Shown in pieces: positions 24,919 through 35,129 of a stretch of DNA of 64,000 bases. Made by a program: the position numbers and the translations under genes. The first letter of the stretch is position 1. Each line of letters begins with the position of its first letter. The DNA is from Hyparrhenia diplandra (taxonomy: Eukaryota; Streptophyta; Magnoliopsida; Poales; Poaceae). Location: contig JADLZK010008433.1 of NCBI GenBank assembly GCA_015847255.1, positions 62,001 through 126,000 on the forward strand, read 5' to 3'. The notes beneath the pieces were generated by a model. That model was not told where the DNA came from. It did not search any database and worked only from the letters and a program-made list of their open reading frames with translations.

Positions 24919-25300
24919 TTTAGTTGATCTATCGCTTGCTTCATCTTCGATCCTCCTCCGATGCGGCGATGCTCCTGCTGCTTATCTTCTGATTCGATTG
25001 GTACTTGCTGATGAGTTTATATCTATGCCAACGTGTACGTACAATCATGATGTGATGGGGTTGATGTTAACACTCAAAATTATTTCAATGTAATTTTGGG
25101 CATCATCAAGTTATAAACACCTTAAACATGTTATAGGTTGAAAAGCGCAGCAAAACATCTATGAAACCACACGGAGAAGATGACGATTCTGTAAACGGTA
25201 CGCCTAGCGCTCGGACGTCCTATCGTGTCTGGCCCATCGGACGCTCGTTCGCTAGAGCCCACGAAGGAAAATACGGTCGCCTAGTCCTATCGCTTCGCCT
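24919..25300. other. Chitinase copy 1 3' flank
   Basis: The first ~110 bases match the 3' flank of the minus-strand chitinase copy (50,140-50,252), so the duplication includes the 3' UTR. The rest shows no feature. Confidence 0.6.
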
Positions 25301-25303
25301 CGC

Positions 25304-25419
25304 TACTACCCGAGGTGCCTGCAGCCGGAGCTGGCCGTCGGCGTCGAGACCCACACGGACGTCCGCGCCCTCTCCTTCATCCTCCACAACGGCGTGCCCG
25401 AACTACAGGTGCTACACGG
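25304..25419 (+). pseudogene. Fragment of a 2-oxoglutarate/Fe(II) dioxygenase (anthocyanidin-synthase-like)
   Basis: About 38 codons beginning YYPRC and continuing QPELAVGVETHTDVRALSF, then ILHNGVPELQVLHGDRW. This is the core of the plant 2-ODD fold, including the iron-binding HTD (H-x-D). Neither the upstream N-terminal part nor the downstream second iron-binding His and RxS motif is present, so it is an isolated exon fragment, probably captured by a transposon. Confidence 0.75.
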
Positions 25420-25647
25420 CGACCGCTGGCTCCGGCGGGCCTCGGCGAGCGCGCGGCAGACCAGAGCGTGCGGCGCGGCGAGCGGGCGAGCGGACCGGCG
25501 GGCTTCGGGCGAGCGGACCTCGGCACGAGGTCGCTGTGGTGGAGACGGCCTCGGCGCAGCTCTCCTCGGCGCGGCTCTCCTCGGCGACGGAGTCCGCATC
25601 CGTCTGGATCTACTCGGGCGGCGCGCCCACAGGAGCGTGTCCAGTAC

Positions 25648-25710
25648 GCGGTGTAGCGCGGCGTGGTGTGCCGGGCTGTGCGCGTACCTGGCGGCGTCGA
25701 CGCCGGCCAT
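25648..25710 (-). pseudogene. Fragment: N-terminus of a plant ankyrin-repeat / GPCR-chaperone-type protein
   Basis: The minus strand starts with ATG at 25,710 and reads MAGVDAARYAHSPAHHAALH, which resembles the N-terminus of plant ankyrin proteins with a GPCR-chaperone domain (ARYAHSPAHxAV). Similarity stops after about 21 residues. It sits 230 bases from the dioxygenase fragment and on the other strand, as in chimeric captured gene sets. Confidence 0.5.
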
Positions 25711-26415
25711 TGCGGTGCCCAGTGAACCTCGCCCATGGCCTCGTGAAGCACTGCAACCGGAGGTTCAGAGGTTGGGGATGAGGCTGGCGTTTTCTTCGTG
25801 GTCCGTGAGGTTGCTGTGTGGGACACTGGGACTGTGTTTGTTCTCATACATATAACAATAGATGAAAAATACTTGCAACACATGTCTAAAGCAAATGAAA
25901 CATTCAGAAAATATAATTGCAACAGTAAAGACAACGCAGGCACACACAGCAGCAACCTCAAATCAATCAATCAATCAATTTATTCACATACAGAATCGAG
26001 CAATCCAGGCACGATTGAACCGCTGTCGTCAATGGGTGAGAAGTGATAGGGACAGGGACCGAGATATTTGTGTGGGCGTGGGCGTGGGGAGGAAGAGAAG
26101 AGGAGGAGCTGAGCTGAGCTGCCTTGCCGGTAAACGAGCTTTAGATTCGTCTGCCTGGCTGGCTCGAGATTCAGTTAATTTATCTCAAATTAACTGCATA
26201 TCCCATTTTCTACAACATTATCTAAAAAAATCCCATTTTCTACAAGTCAAACTTTTTAGATTTTAAATAAATCTATATGAAATATTTTTAATATTTAATA
26301 TCCTAATTTGTTTATGGTGAAAATATATTTTCTTTATTTGATATCCTAATTTATTTTTTGATGAAAAATTTAGTTTATAGCTCTTTTCTTTAAAAAAATA
26401 ATAATCTATAACATT
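25711..26415. other. No gene; GC-rich then AT-rich
   Basis: Continuation of the segment carrying captured fragments, then strongly AT-rich DNA from about 26,200. Contains a short (caat)n run at about 25,963-25,978. Confidence 0.5.
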
Positions 26416-27010
26416 ATAAGTCTTCTTTTTCCATATTTACAAATTTTGTTCATTAGGTGTCAGCAAACTCTATTCTATCAAATGAGCCATACTTGAGTTA
26501 GTGTTACTTTAATCAATTCTACAGTACTTATTTCCAAGTGATGCTTCTATACAACATTTTCTTTAATTAAATTTGCATGTTTTGAGACCCATTGATATTT
26601 TGTTCAGTTAGTTCTTTCCCATTGTTGCATTTTTGCTCTCTCTAATTTATGCACTTAAGAAGCGTCTCTTTTTATTATCACGTTGCACCCGCCTTACCAA
26701 TATGTTTCTTTTTAGATTATGTTATATGTTCTCTATTAGACTAAGCTATTAAGTTCTTCTATTTGTTTTCTTTAGGCCACCTTTTGTTTTCATACTTGGA
26801 TTTCATGTAACCTCGATGACTTCTATGAATCTCTCAAGCCAAAAGGGACACATTTCTAACACATTCATGACAATGTGGACTTACCGCTTTAATCATGCTT
26901 GTCAAGAGTCTTGGAAACATGATGACGACCTTGTCAAGAAATTTGCATTCAATGCCATGCACACAAGTAAGATCTTAAAACATTAGTGTTCTATCTTTTT
27001 CGTAGATATG
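26416..27010 (+). repeat. Left arm of a large inverted repeat (~595 bp)
   Basis: Reverse complement of 28,162-28,754 along its whole length, with scattered differences. Within it, about 26,867-26,975 reads open (MTMWTYRFNHACQESWKHDD...) and may be a captured exon, since it ends at a splice-like boundary, but I do not recognise the protein. Confidence 0.9.
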
Positions 27011-28161
27011 GAGCAGGGAGGATTATGGAACAAGGACAAATAATAAAACATCGGTGTTGCAAGTACTTGAATGATTTGTTACATCTCAAAATCTGGTAAT
27101 GAAACACGTTGATTTCCCCGCTATTATAACTAGAAATGCTCTAATGAAATAGTCGAGTGTAACTACTATTCCAATTGAAATCCTCTAAATGAAACAAGAT
27201 TAATGTACTACTTTTACATCTAAAAAATAAACTATTGTTACAACATTGTTGCAATGGAAATGAAAACTGCATTGAGGGCTTGCGTGCTTGGGTGAGGTCG
27301 ACAACAACAAAAGTAGTGGTGCACGACCAGGAGCTCTATGCGCTAGAGGAGCGGAGAGCCGTACAACGGCAACAACCTCATCGCGACACTGGTGGACCTT
27401 CACAAGCCTACGGGGTATGTGTTGTGCAGGGGCCCCGAAAGGTACCAAGTGCATGTAGCGACTTTGTGAATCTCTTAATAATCTATCTATAGGTACGTTT
27501 GTTTAATTTGGAAACAAAGCAAGAAAAGAAAATGGATGATACAAAGTATATAGCAACATCCTATGTTAGTAGTTGCAACTTGACCCAATAATATAAGTTA
27601 AACATGGTCTAGCACACCTTTGTCAAAAGATATGAGTGTTTGCATCAATGGTATTTCTAAAGCATCTGAGACAATAATATGGAAGTAAATATTACGAACC
27701 AATGAAACAATTGGCCGAAGTAATATGTAAAGTTGGATTCACATCATTGCAACAATATGGCAAACAATAATATGGAAGTAAATATTACGAACCAATAAAA
27801 CAATTGGCGGAAGTAATCGTAAAGATGGATTCACAACAACGCAACAATATGGTTCGGGTAGTTGTAACATCCTTTTGCCACACTAAAAACATGGCCAATT
27901 ACAAGTAAATGGCAGAATCAAAACAACAATATCCTTTTGCCGTACTTTACAATAGTTATGCGGTACCCAAAAAGCGTAGGTTCTGAGAGATGAAACCCCT
28001 AACATGTAATCCTTGTTTCATCACTAGATTCACTACATAAAACACCAATGTCCTTTGACTAATTCATGCAATTGTCCTTCACGAAATCCTCAACAGAGAT
28101 CTCATTCATGGTGATACAAGTAAACCGACCACATTCTTCCCGTAGTCGGCCCTCCTTTTTT
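27011..28161. other. Spacer of the inverted repeat
   Basis: 1,151 bases, AT-rich with a short GC-rich island at 27,270-27,450. It includes a direct tandem duplication of about 93 bp (27,671-27,763 and 27,764-27,853). No coding feature recognised. Confidence 0.7.
27671..27853. repeat. Tandem duplication, 2 x ~93 bp, in the spacer
   Basis: Both units start acaataatatggaagtaaat and stay similar for about 90 bases. Confidence 0.8.
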
Positions 28162-28754
28162 CATATCTACGAAAAGATAGAACAATGAAAGTTTTAAGAT
28201 CTTCTTGTGTGCATGGCATTGAATGCAAATTTCTTGACAAGGTCATCATCATGTTTCCAAGACTCTTGACAAGCATGATTAAAGCGGTAAGTCCATATTG
28301 TCATGAATGTGTTAGAAATGTGTCCCTTTTGGCTTGAGAGATTCATAGAAGTCATCATAGGTTACATGAAATCCAAGTATGAAAACAAAAGGTGGCCTAA
28401 AGAAAACAAATACAAGAACTTAATAGCTTAGTCTAATAGAGAGCATATAACATAATCTAAAAGAAACATATTGGTAAAGGCGGGTGCAACGTGATAATAA
28501 AAAGACGCTTCTTAAGTGCATAAATTGGAGAGAGTAAAAATGCAACAATGGGAAAGAACTAAGCGAACAAAATATCAATGGGTGCGAAACATGCAAATTT
28601 AATTAAAAGAAAATGTTGTATAGAAGCATCACTTGGAAATAAGTCTTGTAGAATTGATCAAAGTAACACTAACTCAAGTATGGCTCATTTGATAGAATAG
28701 AGTTTCTTGACACCTAATGAACAAAATTTGTAAATATGGAAAAGAAGACTTATG
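28162..28754 (-). repeat. Right arm of the large inverted repeat (~593 bp)
   Basis: Matches the left arm in reverse complement. The sharp ends are a tail reading cttat at 28,750-28,754 opposite ataag at 26,416, and catatctacg at 28,162 opposite cgtagatatg at 27,001-27,010. Confidence 0.9.
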
Positions 28755-31740
28755 AAACAAGCACATATAACAAAATTTGTTGCCCATCTTATATATCTAT
28801 GCTTTATGGGAACACTCATATCTTATGACCACATTTTGAGATGTAACAACTAATTCGGCTACTAGAAACATACAATTCATATACTTGTAATAAGTAGCTA
28901 CAATCGGATGTTTCAATAGACCATTTACATATGTAACTTGATGGGGAAATCTTCATGTTTCATAAGCACGATTTGAGATGCAACAAGCGATTCAAGTAAT
29001 TGCAACATAAAATAAAGGTACTTGCAACATAATTAAATTAAATTATATTGATCCGATGAAACAATAAGGAGACAAACTAGCCATCTTGACAAAGAGAAGG
29101 GGGAGGAAAAGGAGGAGGAGCGGGGGTCCAGAGAACGAAGAGGTGGGAGGGCTCGCATGCGATTAAAGGAGGAGCTTGAGGCTTAGAAGCTGGATCCGCC
29201 GTCACAAACCACCTTGTCGGCTGCAACATTCCATAGCTGCTAATGCAACAACACAAAAACATATGTTGAAACAACGCATACCATATGTTGAAACAACCCG
29301 AGAACAAAAGAGGAGGGACTAGGCACGCATCCAGGTTGCCTCGATGCCGTTCTTAGGGCTTCTCAATCCGCCGTCGAAGGGCTCCACCACATTCGCTACT
29401 GCGCCTCGGCGCTAAGTTAATATAAGGATATCAAGTAATATCATGTCCTATAGCGTGTTCTATAGTGCCGGCTTCGAGGGCCTACCGGCCCACTTGGCCT
29501 TTTAGCGAATTACATTCGCTAAGGCGTCTCCGGCGCTATGTCATTGCTCCACGGCCTCGAGGGCCTACCAGCCCACTCGGCCTTAAAGCAAATTAAATTC
29601 GCTAAGCCTCCCGGCGCTAGGTCATGTTATATAGCTTTGGTGTTTTAAAAACACTAAGAGGGATATACTAGGAAAAAAAAGGGATAACTAGGATCAAGGC
29701 GGGACAAGAACCCTATATAGTCATAATGAAAGGCGGGGTGATGAGCAAATTGACCGAGACAATTTAGAAAATAAAGGTGAAACATCAAATTTAAAAAGGT
29801 GAAACATGGGGGTGATGAGCAAATTGAGAGAAGCCGGGCAAACATGCAACACCATTAAAGGTTAGAATGTCAATGGGCTTGCAACCATCATTGAAATATG
29901 TGTGTATTAGTAAAGTAAAAATAACATGTGCATGATGAAACATGCACAAAAGCAAATTAAAAAAAGCAGTACAAATGCACAAACATAAGCATACTATTTC
30001 AAACATTTGTCTTACCTTCTTTGAAACAAATAAGTGGGAGAAGCGAGAAACATATATTGTTTCAAAGACTTGAAACATACCATTTCGATTATTTGGAAGA
30101 ACACTAATGCCATTATGTGAAACAAATGCTAGTGTATAGGGGCAACACACATTCACACGGCAACATAGCAATGTAGTATATGGAGCATTGAGAAATTAAT
30201 AGTGAAACATGCGAGAAGTATGCAGCCATAAAGATGTGATTCCCGAGCGTATTAGCACTACAACATGGTTGCTCAAGTATTTGACATGTGTTGCAACTCA
30301 TACGGGTGCTCTAGAAATCTGCATGTATGGTTGAACCTATTACTATGTTATTTCGTAATGATATGCGGTATGAACAATATAGTAATTTACGCCTACATAT
30401 GCATGCGAGTTGGCGCCGCCCCCTTCGTTCAATAGTTTATGTGCAAAAGCGAATCTTTCGCAATGGCTTGCAATTGTCGAACTGCACTCATCAAGGTACA
30501 TGAATGTATACGTCTCATGTCATTGTATATTAAATTGGGTGGGTGTTTGTTATCAAACTGCGATCATGCACTCATTGACGGCGAGGGAGGGGAGCGGCGG
30601 CTACCACCGGCAAAGCACTTCGGTCGCACCCTAGCTCCACCACTTAAAGGGCTAACATCTAAACAAAGTAATTTCGTTGCGCCTAAATCATGCTAAAACA
30701 AGACTCATCACAAGTAGCATCAATGGAGCGGGGATACATGAAAACATCACATCATAATGAAACATTGACAATATCATTAGTGAAACAACACATGAATTTC
30801 CATACCTTGTTTTACACATGGCTTTTCGGTATGGATTTGACAACGGGGGGTCTTCATCACTCGCGGCTCGAAGAGGCCATTTAATCGCCGGGTTGGATTC
30901 TCTCGGTGGGGGGAGGATGTTGCGCCCCAAAGAGGACACCGAAGGCGGGGACAGGACTCGGGAAGACACCGAGTGGAGGGAAAACGCCGCGCCTTCGCCT
31001 CGTCGAGTCCGAGGAAGAGCGGCCTTGATTGGGTGGTGGCGAAATCACATCTTGGGTGATGGTCGCCGTCGGGCGGATTGGATGCATCGAGCTCCATGGA
31101 TCCACCACGGGGAGGCCGGGTGCTCTATGAATCCCCCACGTGCAGCGAAGAAGAAACACCGTCGAGGTTGGGGAGTCACGCCGGGATGGAGGCACGGCGG
31201 GCTCGAGCTCTACCCACCGGCAAAGAACGGCCGCCTTTTGACGGGGAGCGGGCAAGAGGGGTGCGAGGATGGTGGCGAGCAAGCGGCGATGGGCGAGGTG
31301 CGCAAACAACAGCCCCGAAAGGTGTGTGGCGTGGTGGAGGCGGCGAGGCGAGCATATGGCGAGTGGAGTCGCCGCAAGCGCGGCAGCTTCGCTAGGGGTT
31401 TGGAGCATCTGGCGAGCGGGAGGAGGGAAATGAAGGAGGGGATGTGGAGATGGCGGTGCTCGGAGGCGGGCACGCTGGTGCGGTGGTGGCCGCCGAGGGA
31501 AAGCGATGGAGGCGGCCGGGCGGCTAAATCGGGCGGCGAGGGCGGGCCAGCGGCGAGAGTGCTCGATTGGGAACGATGCGAGTGGGGAAAAGAATGGGAT
31601 GGGTGGCGTGGGGGCATTGGGCCTACCGTTAAAAGGCCCAAAGAAGCGGTGCTACCGTCCGATGGATGGGGACGCTCTAACCAAAGCATTACCGTTTCGT
31701 AAACAATGGGAAGCCCCATGGCATGGCTTGTACATCAAAT
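28755..31740. other. Repeat-rich DNA with recurrent GAAACA/GCAAC motifs and a GC-rich block
   Basis: From about 28,850 to 30,300 short motifs such as gaaaca, gcaaca and ttgcaac recur many times, as in subterminal and internal regions of large grass DNA transposons. A duplicated phrase (cgagggcctacc...ggcccact) lies near 29,486 and 29,559. At 30,818-31,702 there is a GC-rich block with a 294-codon frame on the plus strand and competing frames on the minus strand. It matches no family I know and I treat it as compositional. I could not define termini. Confidence 0.4.
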
Positions 31741-32009
31741 AGATTACATGATCATTGAGTACAAGAAAAGTATCTACCTAGATTACAAACAACACAAGTA
31801 AGCCTAGGCTAGATTACACCTAAAAGGGCGCATGACCCTCTAACTAACCTTATCTTAACAAATTCTAGGTGAGCTAGTCCGGTGGGTCGAGCCGACTTGC
31901 CCGGCCGGGCTTGTCACCTTAAGCGAGTCAACCCCTCCCCGACCGGGTCCACAAACCCGGCTGAGGGGGTGCCCAAGCAAAAATAAAGGTCAGCTTAGCC
32001 AACTCCCTC
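31741..32009. other. Unassigned repeat-like DNA
   Basis: No coding feature. The phrase-like structure (ccggtgggtcgagccgac, cccggccgggc) suggests a repeat fragment. Confidence 0.35.
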
Positions 32010-32307
32010 GCCGACTCATGCGATGGCAAAGGCCATTGGTTGGGGGGCTCCCACCCAGTGGTTCAAATCACGGGTGCGACACTTTATCCCTGGATTTATT
32101 TCGGGATTTTCCGGCATTGTGCATTAAGTGGTAGGCGGCCCCCCGTCGATAGCGAGGCGCCCGGTGGTGACGAACTTCAAGATTTGCGGCTCGATCCTTC
32201 AAAGGTGCTCATAGGGGTAGGGTTTTACGACGCGTGTGTTCATAGGGGTGAGTGTGTGTGCGTGTTGAGCGTCTACGTTAAAATTGTGTAATCTCAAAAA
32301 AAAAAAA
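32010..32307 (+). mobile_element. SINE-like element with poly(A) tail
   Basis: A B-box-like GGTTCAAATC at about 32,060-32,069, then tggatttatttcgggattttc and gtgctcataggggtag / gttcataggggtgagtgtg, the recurring 3' body of grass SINEs whose end resembles L1 LINEs. An A-tract closes it at 32,296-32,307. The 5' boundary is approximate; I did not confirm a target-site duplication. Confidence 0.65.
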
Positions 32308-32449
32308 TCTTAAATTCTGAGTTATATTGGTTTTCAAATTGATTTTTGGTATGTTTTCAAATTCTGAGTTATATACGAGTTCAAATCTCTGCCCCATCCG
32401 TTCTTTGGCCCAAACCTAGAAATTTCATTCATGCCGTGAAATCGGAAGC

Positions 32450-34007
32450 CACTACTACACGAAAAACCTTGTAAGTCATTTTGATTTGGGCCTACGAAGC
32501 AGAAGTGTCGAATGCCCACCTCGGTTATTCATGGCAGGGCAGCCGGTCTAGCGACCGCCTCGGTTAATGTAGTGTGCCTACCTCGGTAAATAGGCATTAG
32601 CAGAGGTGATTGTCCTAATGCAACCATCACGATTAATATATTAATTGAGCGATTACCTTTTCACAATCGCCTCAAGTAGGCGGTTGCCGTCGGTGGTCCA
32701 TCTCGAGAAAAAGGCCACAAGCCCAGCCATTAGGTTAGCCATGTATATAAGGAGCAGTTAGATTTTCCTCCACTCCACTTTCTCCACCTCCTTGCTATCA
32801 CGTAGACGAGCCCGAGTGGCGGCCCCTCCACCCCTTCCCTTCACTCGCTCTCCCTAGCACTCGAAAGCCCGACAGCGTACCTCTCCCTCCTGAGCATAGC
32901 GGCACAACCTCTCCATCTTGAGCACGGGGGCACACCTTCTCTCGGCCCTCAACGCCCTTCTAATCTCCATCAGCGCCCACCACCTCGAGCTGGTCCTGTC
33001 CACCTCCACTTCCATATGCACGCGTCTCCACCCCGTCCATTTTGCCTCTTCCCGAGCATAATGGCGCCCCTCTCCATCATGAATTGAGGAGGCTGGATAT
33101 GGCCGGTGGTGGTGCAGGGCACAAGGTGGTGAGCGACATAGTGGCCATGGTGGCGCAAGGGCCTAGGCACAACCTCTCCCTCTCCTCCAAGCATGGCACA
33201 ACGTCCCTCTCCTTCGAGCATGGCACGACGTGGCCACCCTCTCCTCTGAGCTCTCAGCGCACATTTGGTCTCCATCTGGCCACGAGAGGTGGTGGGTGCG
33301 TAGATCCGGTCACCGGTAGTAATAGATTCGACCACCGTGGTTGCGATTCCGTGGATCTAGCCACCGTGGGCGGCAGCGGACCGGAACTTGGTAGGCATTT
33401 TCATTTCATGAATTTTTTTATGGAGACGAGCTACTTAACTCAACCGCCTATGTTAATAGCATTAACCGAGGCGGCTGCCTTACTAAGGATGGCATAGGTC
33501 AGGTTTGGATCGGGAGGAGTCTCACCGCACCAAAAAAACCGAAACCCGAACCAGAAATCGAAACCGATTTGGGTGGAAATCCATCACCAAAACCAAACCC
33601 GAGCGGATAACCGAAACCTGAATGGATACCCGAAACCCGCGGATATATATACACATATTCACATGTATAAACAAGAGGCAACAAGTAAAAAATATTTTCA
33701 TGAGTCAACTTTGTATAAATTTAATAATCTAAGTAAAGAAGTTATTGATAACATATTATAAAACATGAATTTTAATTCCAAATAATTGATTTCGGATATC
33801 CATTGGATTTCCACGGGTGAAAAACTAAACTTGAAGCAAACCCAAAACTAAACCCGAACCCGAACCCAAAAACCGTGAGTGAAAGTTCATCACCAAACCC
33901 GAATCCACGGATATCTGCGCGAACCCAATCCGCTACGGTCTTATGCCTTACCTTTGCCCGCTTTGGTTAATTAATTGTTTAACCGAGGCGATTGGCCCGT
34001 AAAGCCT
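32450..34007 (+). mobile_element. Truncated CACTA transposon
   Basis: Starts with the CACTA terminus CACTACTACACGAAAAACC. It then carries direct subterminal repeats of the type CCTCGGTTAA (near 32,522, 32,560, 32,581). The right part (33,450-33,480 and 33,980-33,995) carries the inverse motif TTAACCGAGGCG. There is no transposase. The expected right terminus (…GTAGTAGTG) is not found after 33,995, where MITE DNA begins, so the right end is lost. It has a central block of different character (33,490-33,955). Confidence 0.75.
33490..33955. repeat. Insertion rich in CCGAAACC / AACCCGAACCCG motifs
   Basis: Both edges are rich in degenerate cgaaaccc/aacccgaa hexamers, with an AT-rich middle, all inside the truncated CACTA. 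This is typical of some non-autonomous hAT elements, but I could not fix termini or a target duplication. Confidence 0.4.
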
Positions 34008-34010
34008 AAA

Positions 34011-34254
34011 GGTGTGTTCACCTCATGAAAAGTGAACCCAAAAGTGCTACAAGCACCCGTCACATTAAATTTTTTTGACGCATAAATAGAGTATTAAATA
34101 TAGTTAATCAAAAACTAATTGCATAGTTTGACCGAAAAGTTCGAGACAAATTTTTTTGAACCTAGTTAGTCTTTGGTTGGACAATAATTAACAAATACAA
34201 ATGAAAAGTACTACAAATTAGCCCAACCCAAAATATTTCACCAACTAAACACCC
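34011..34254. mobile_element. MITE, ~245 bp
   Basis: Ends GGTGTGTTCACC and (reverse complement) GGGGTGTTTAGTTGG form imperfect terminal inverted repeats. The interior (aaaactaattgcatagttt, gagacaaatttttt, cctagttagtc) is the body of a MITE family very common in grasses. No exact target duplication was identified. Confidence 0.6.
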
Positions 34255-34310
34255 CGCTAGATTAAGCGGCCATGATTTTTTTGCTGGGAGGCGAGATGGC
34301 TATAACTTTT

Positions 34311-34336
34311 GCCTTTCAAAAATAGAGAATAGTAGT
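34311..34336 (+). repeat. Direct repeat flanking the large CACTA (left copy)
   Basis: A 25-26-base sequence, gccttt(c)aaaaatagagaat and following agtagt, recurs with one mismatch at 49,902-49,926, just beyond the other end of the CACTA element. Confidence 0.7.
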
Positions 34337-34857
34337 GAGAGCTCTTCTCAAAAAAAAAAAAACACGAAGTGGAGGTCATTTGTTGCTAATTACACTACTA
34401 CGGAATCGCTCATCACTACCGCCGGCATCACCGCCGGAATTTAATCCACCTGCGGTGTTGAACCTCGCCCGGCGGTGATGAACCGCTCAGCGAAGGGGAA
34501 ACTTCGAAACTCCACGGATTCGACCAATTCGGGCGGTGAAGATTCAGATCACCACCGGGTTGAATCGTTCCCGGCAAAGTGGTCTTGATGGACCTGAGAT
34601 CACTTTCGCGGGTTTGAATTAGAACCGAAAGTGATTTGAAGATTGACACAACCGGGTTGAATTAGAACCGATAGCGATTTGGGAGGGGAAGCAAATTAAA
34701 GGAACCGATAGCTCGGGGTTGAATGAAGAAGGAACAGTAAAAACAAAGCGATAGAAATAGAGAATGGAGATGAATTAAAAATGACTTGAGAGTCATTATA
34801 TATTACTAGATAATATATTTACAAAATGAAAAAATAAAAAAAGCGCGCCGCCATCGC

Positions 34858-35129
34858 TTCAAAGGTCCAAATTCTAGAACCTTAGCATCTCTTTTTGGTA
34901 GTAGTATCTCTCCCCAAGATTTCTATCCATATATATGTGCCAACTTGATCCAAACACATGGAAGCACATATGTAGGGGAGCTACTACTACCAAAAAAATC
35001 AACCTTGAAATGTTTGTCCAATCCTTGATTCATGATCAAATTCCTATGGGCAAGCATTTCAAGTTCAATTGAATTTTATTTCATATCTTTGTGAGTTTGG
35101 TTGTCATCAATTACCAAAAAAGGGGAGAT
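34858..35129 (+). mobile_element. Extra copy of the Copia 3' internal end, upstream of the 5' LTR
   Basis: This stretch repeats 42,931-43,203, the last ~270 bases of the Copia internal region including its polypurine tract, directly before the 5' LTR. An ordinary single insertion would not have this. The array therefore reads internal end - LTR - internal - LTR. Confidence 0.88.

Noticed and set aside
25161..25781. 206-codon plus-strand frame
   Set aside because: It is a shadow of the captured dioxygenase and ankyrin fragments, which read in other frames.
27235..27492. 85-codon frame in the inverted-repeat spacer
   Set aside because: No recognisable domain and no conservation evidence.
30818..31702. 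294-codon plus-strand frame
   Set aside because: Arg/Gly-rich with overlapping frames on the opposite strand, no family match and repeat-rich surroundings; not called a gene.
34325..34337. TAGTAGTG as right terminus of the truncated CACTA at 32,450
   Set aside because: The flanking triplets differ (agc versus aga), the inner terminus does not match, and the same motif recurs at 49,920 as part of a direct repeat.
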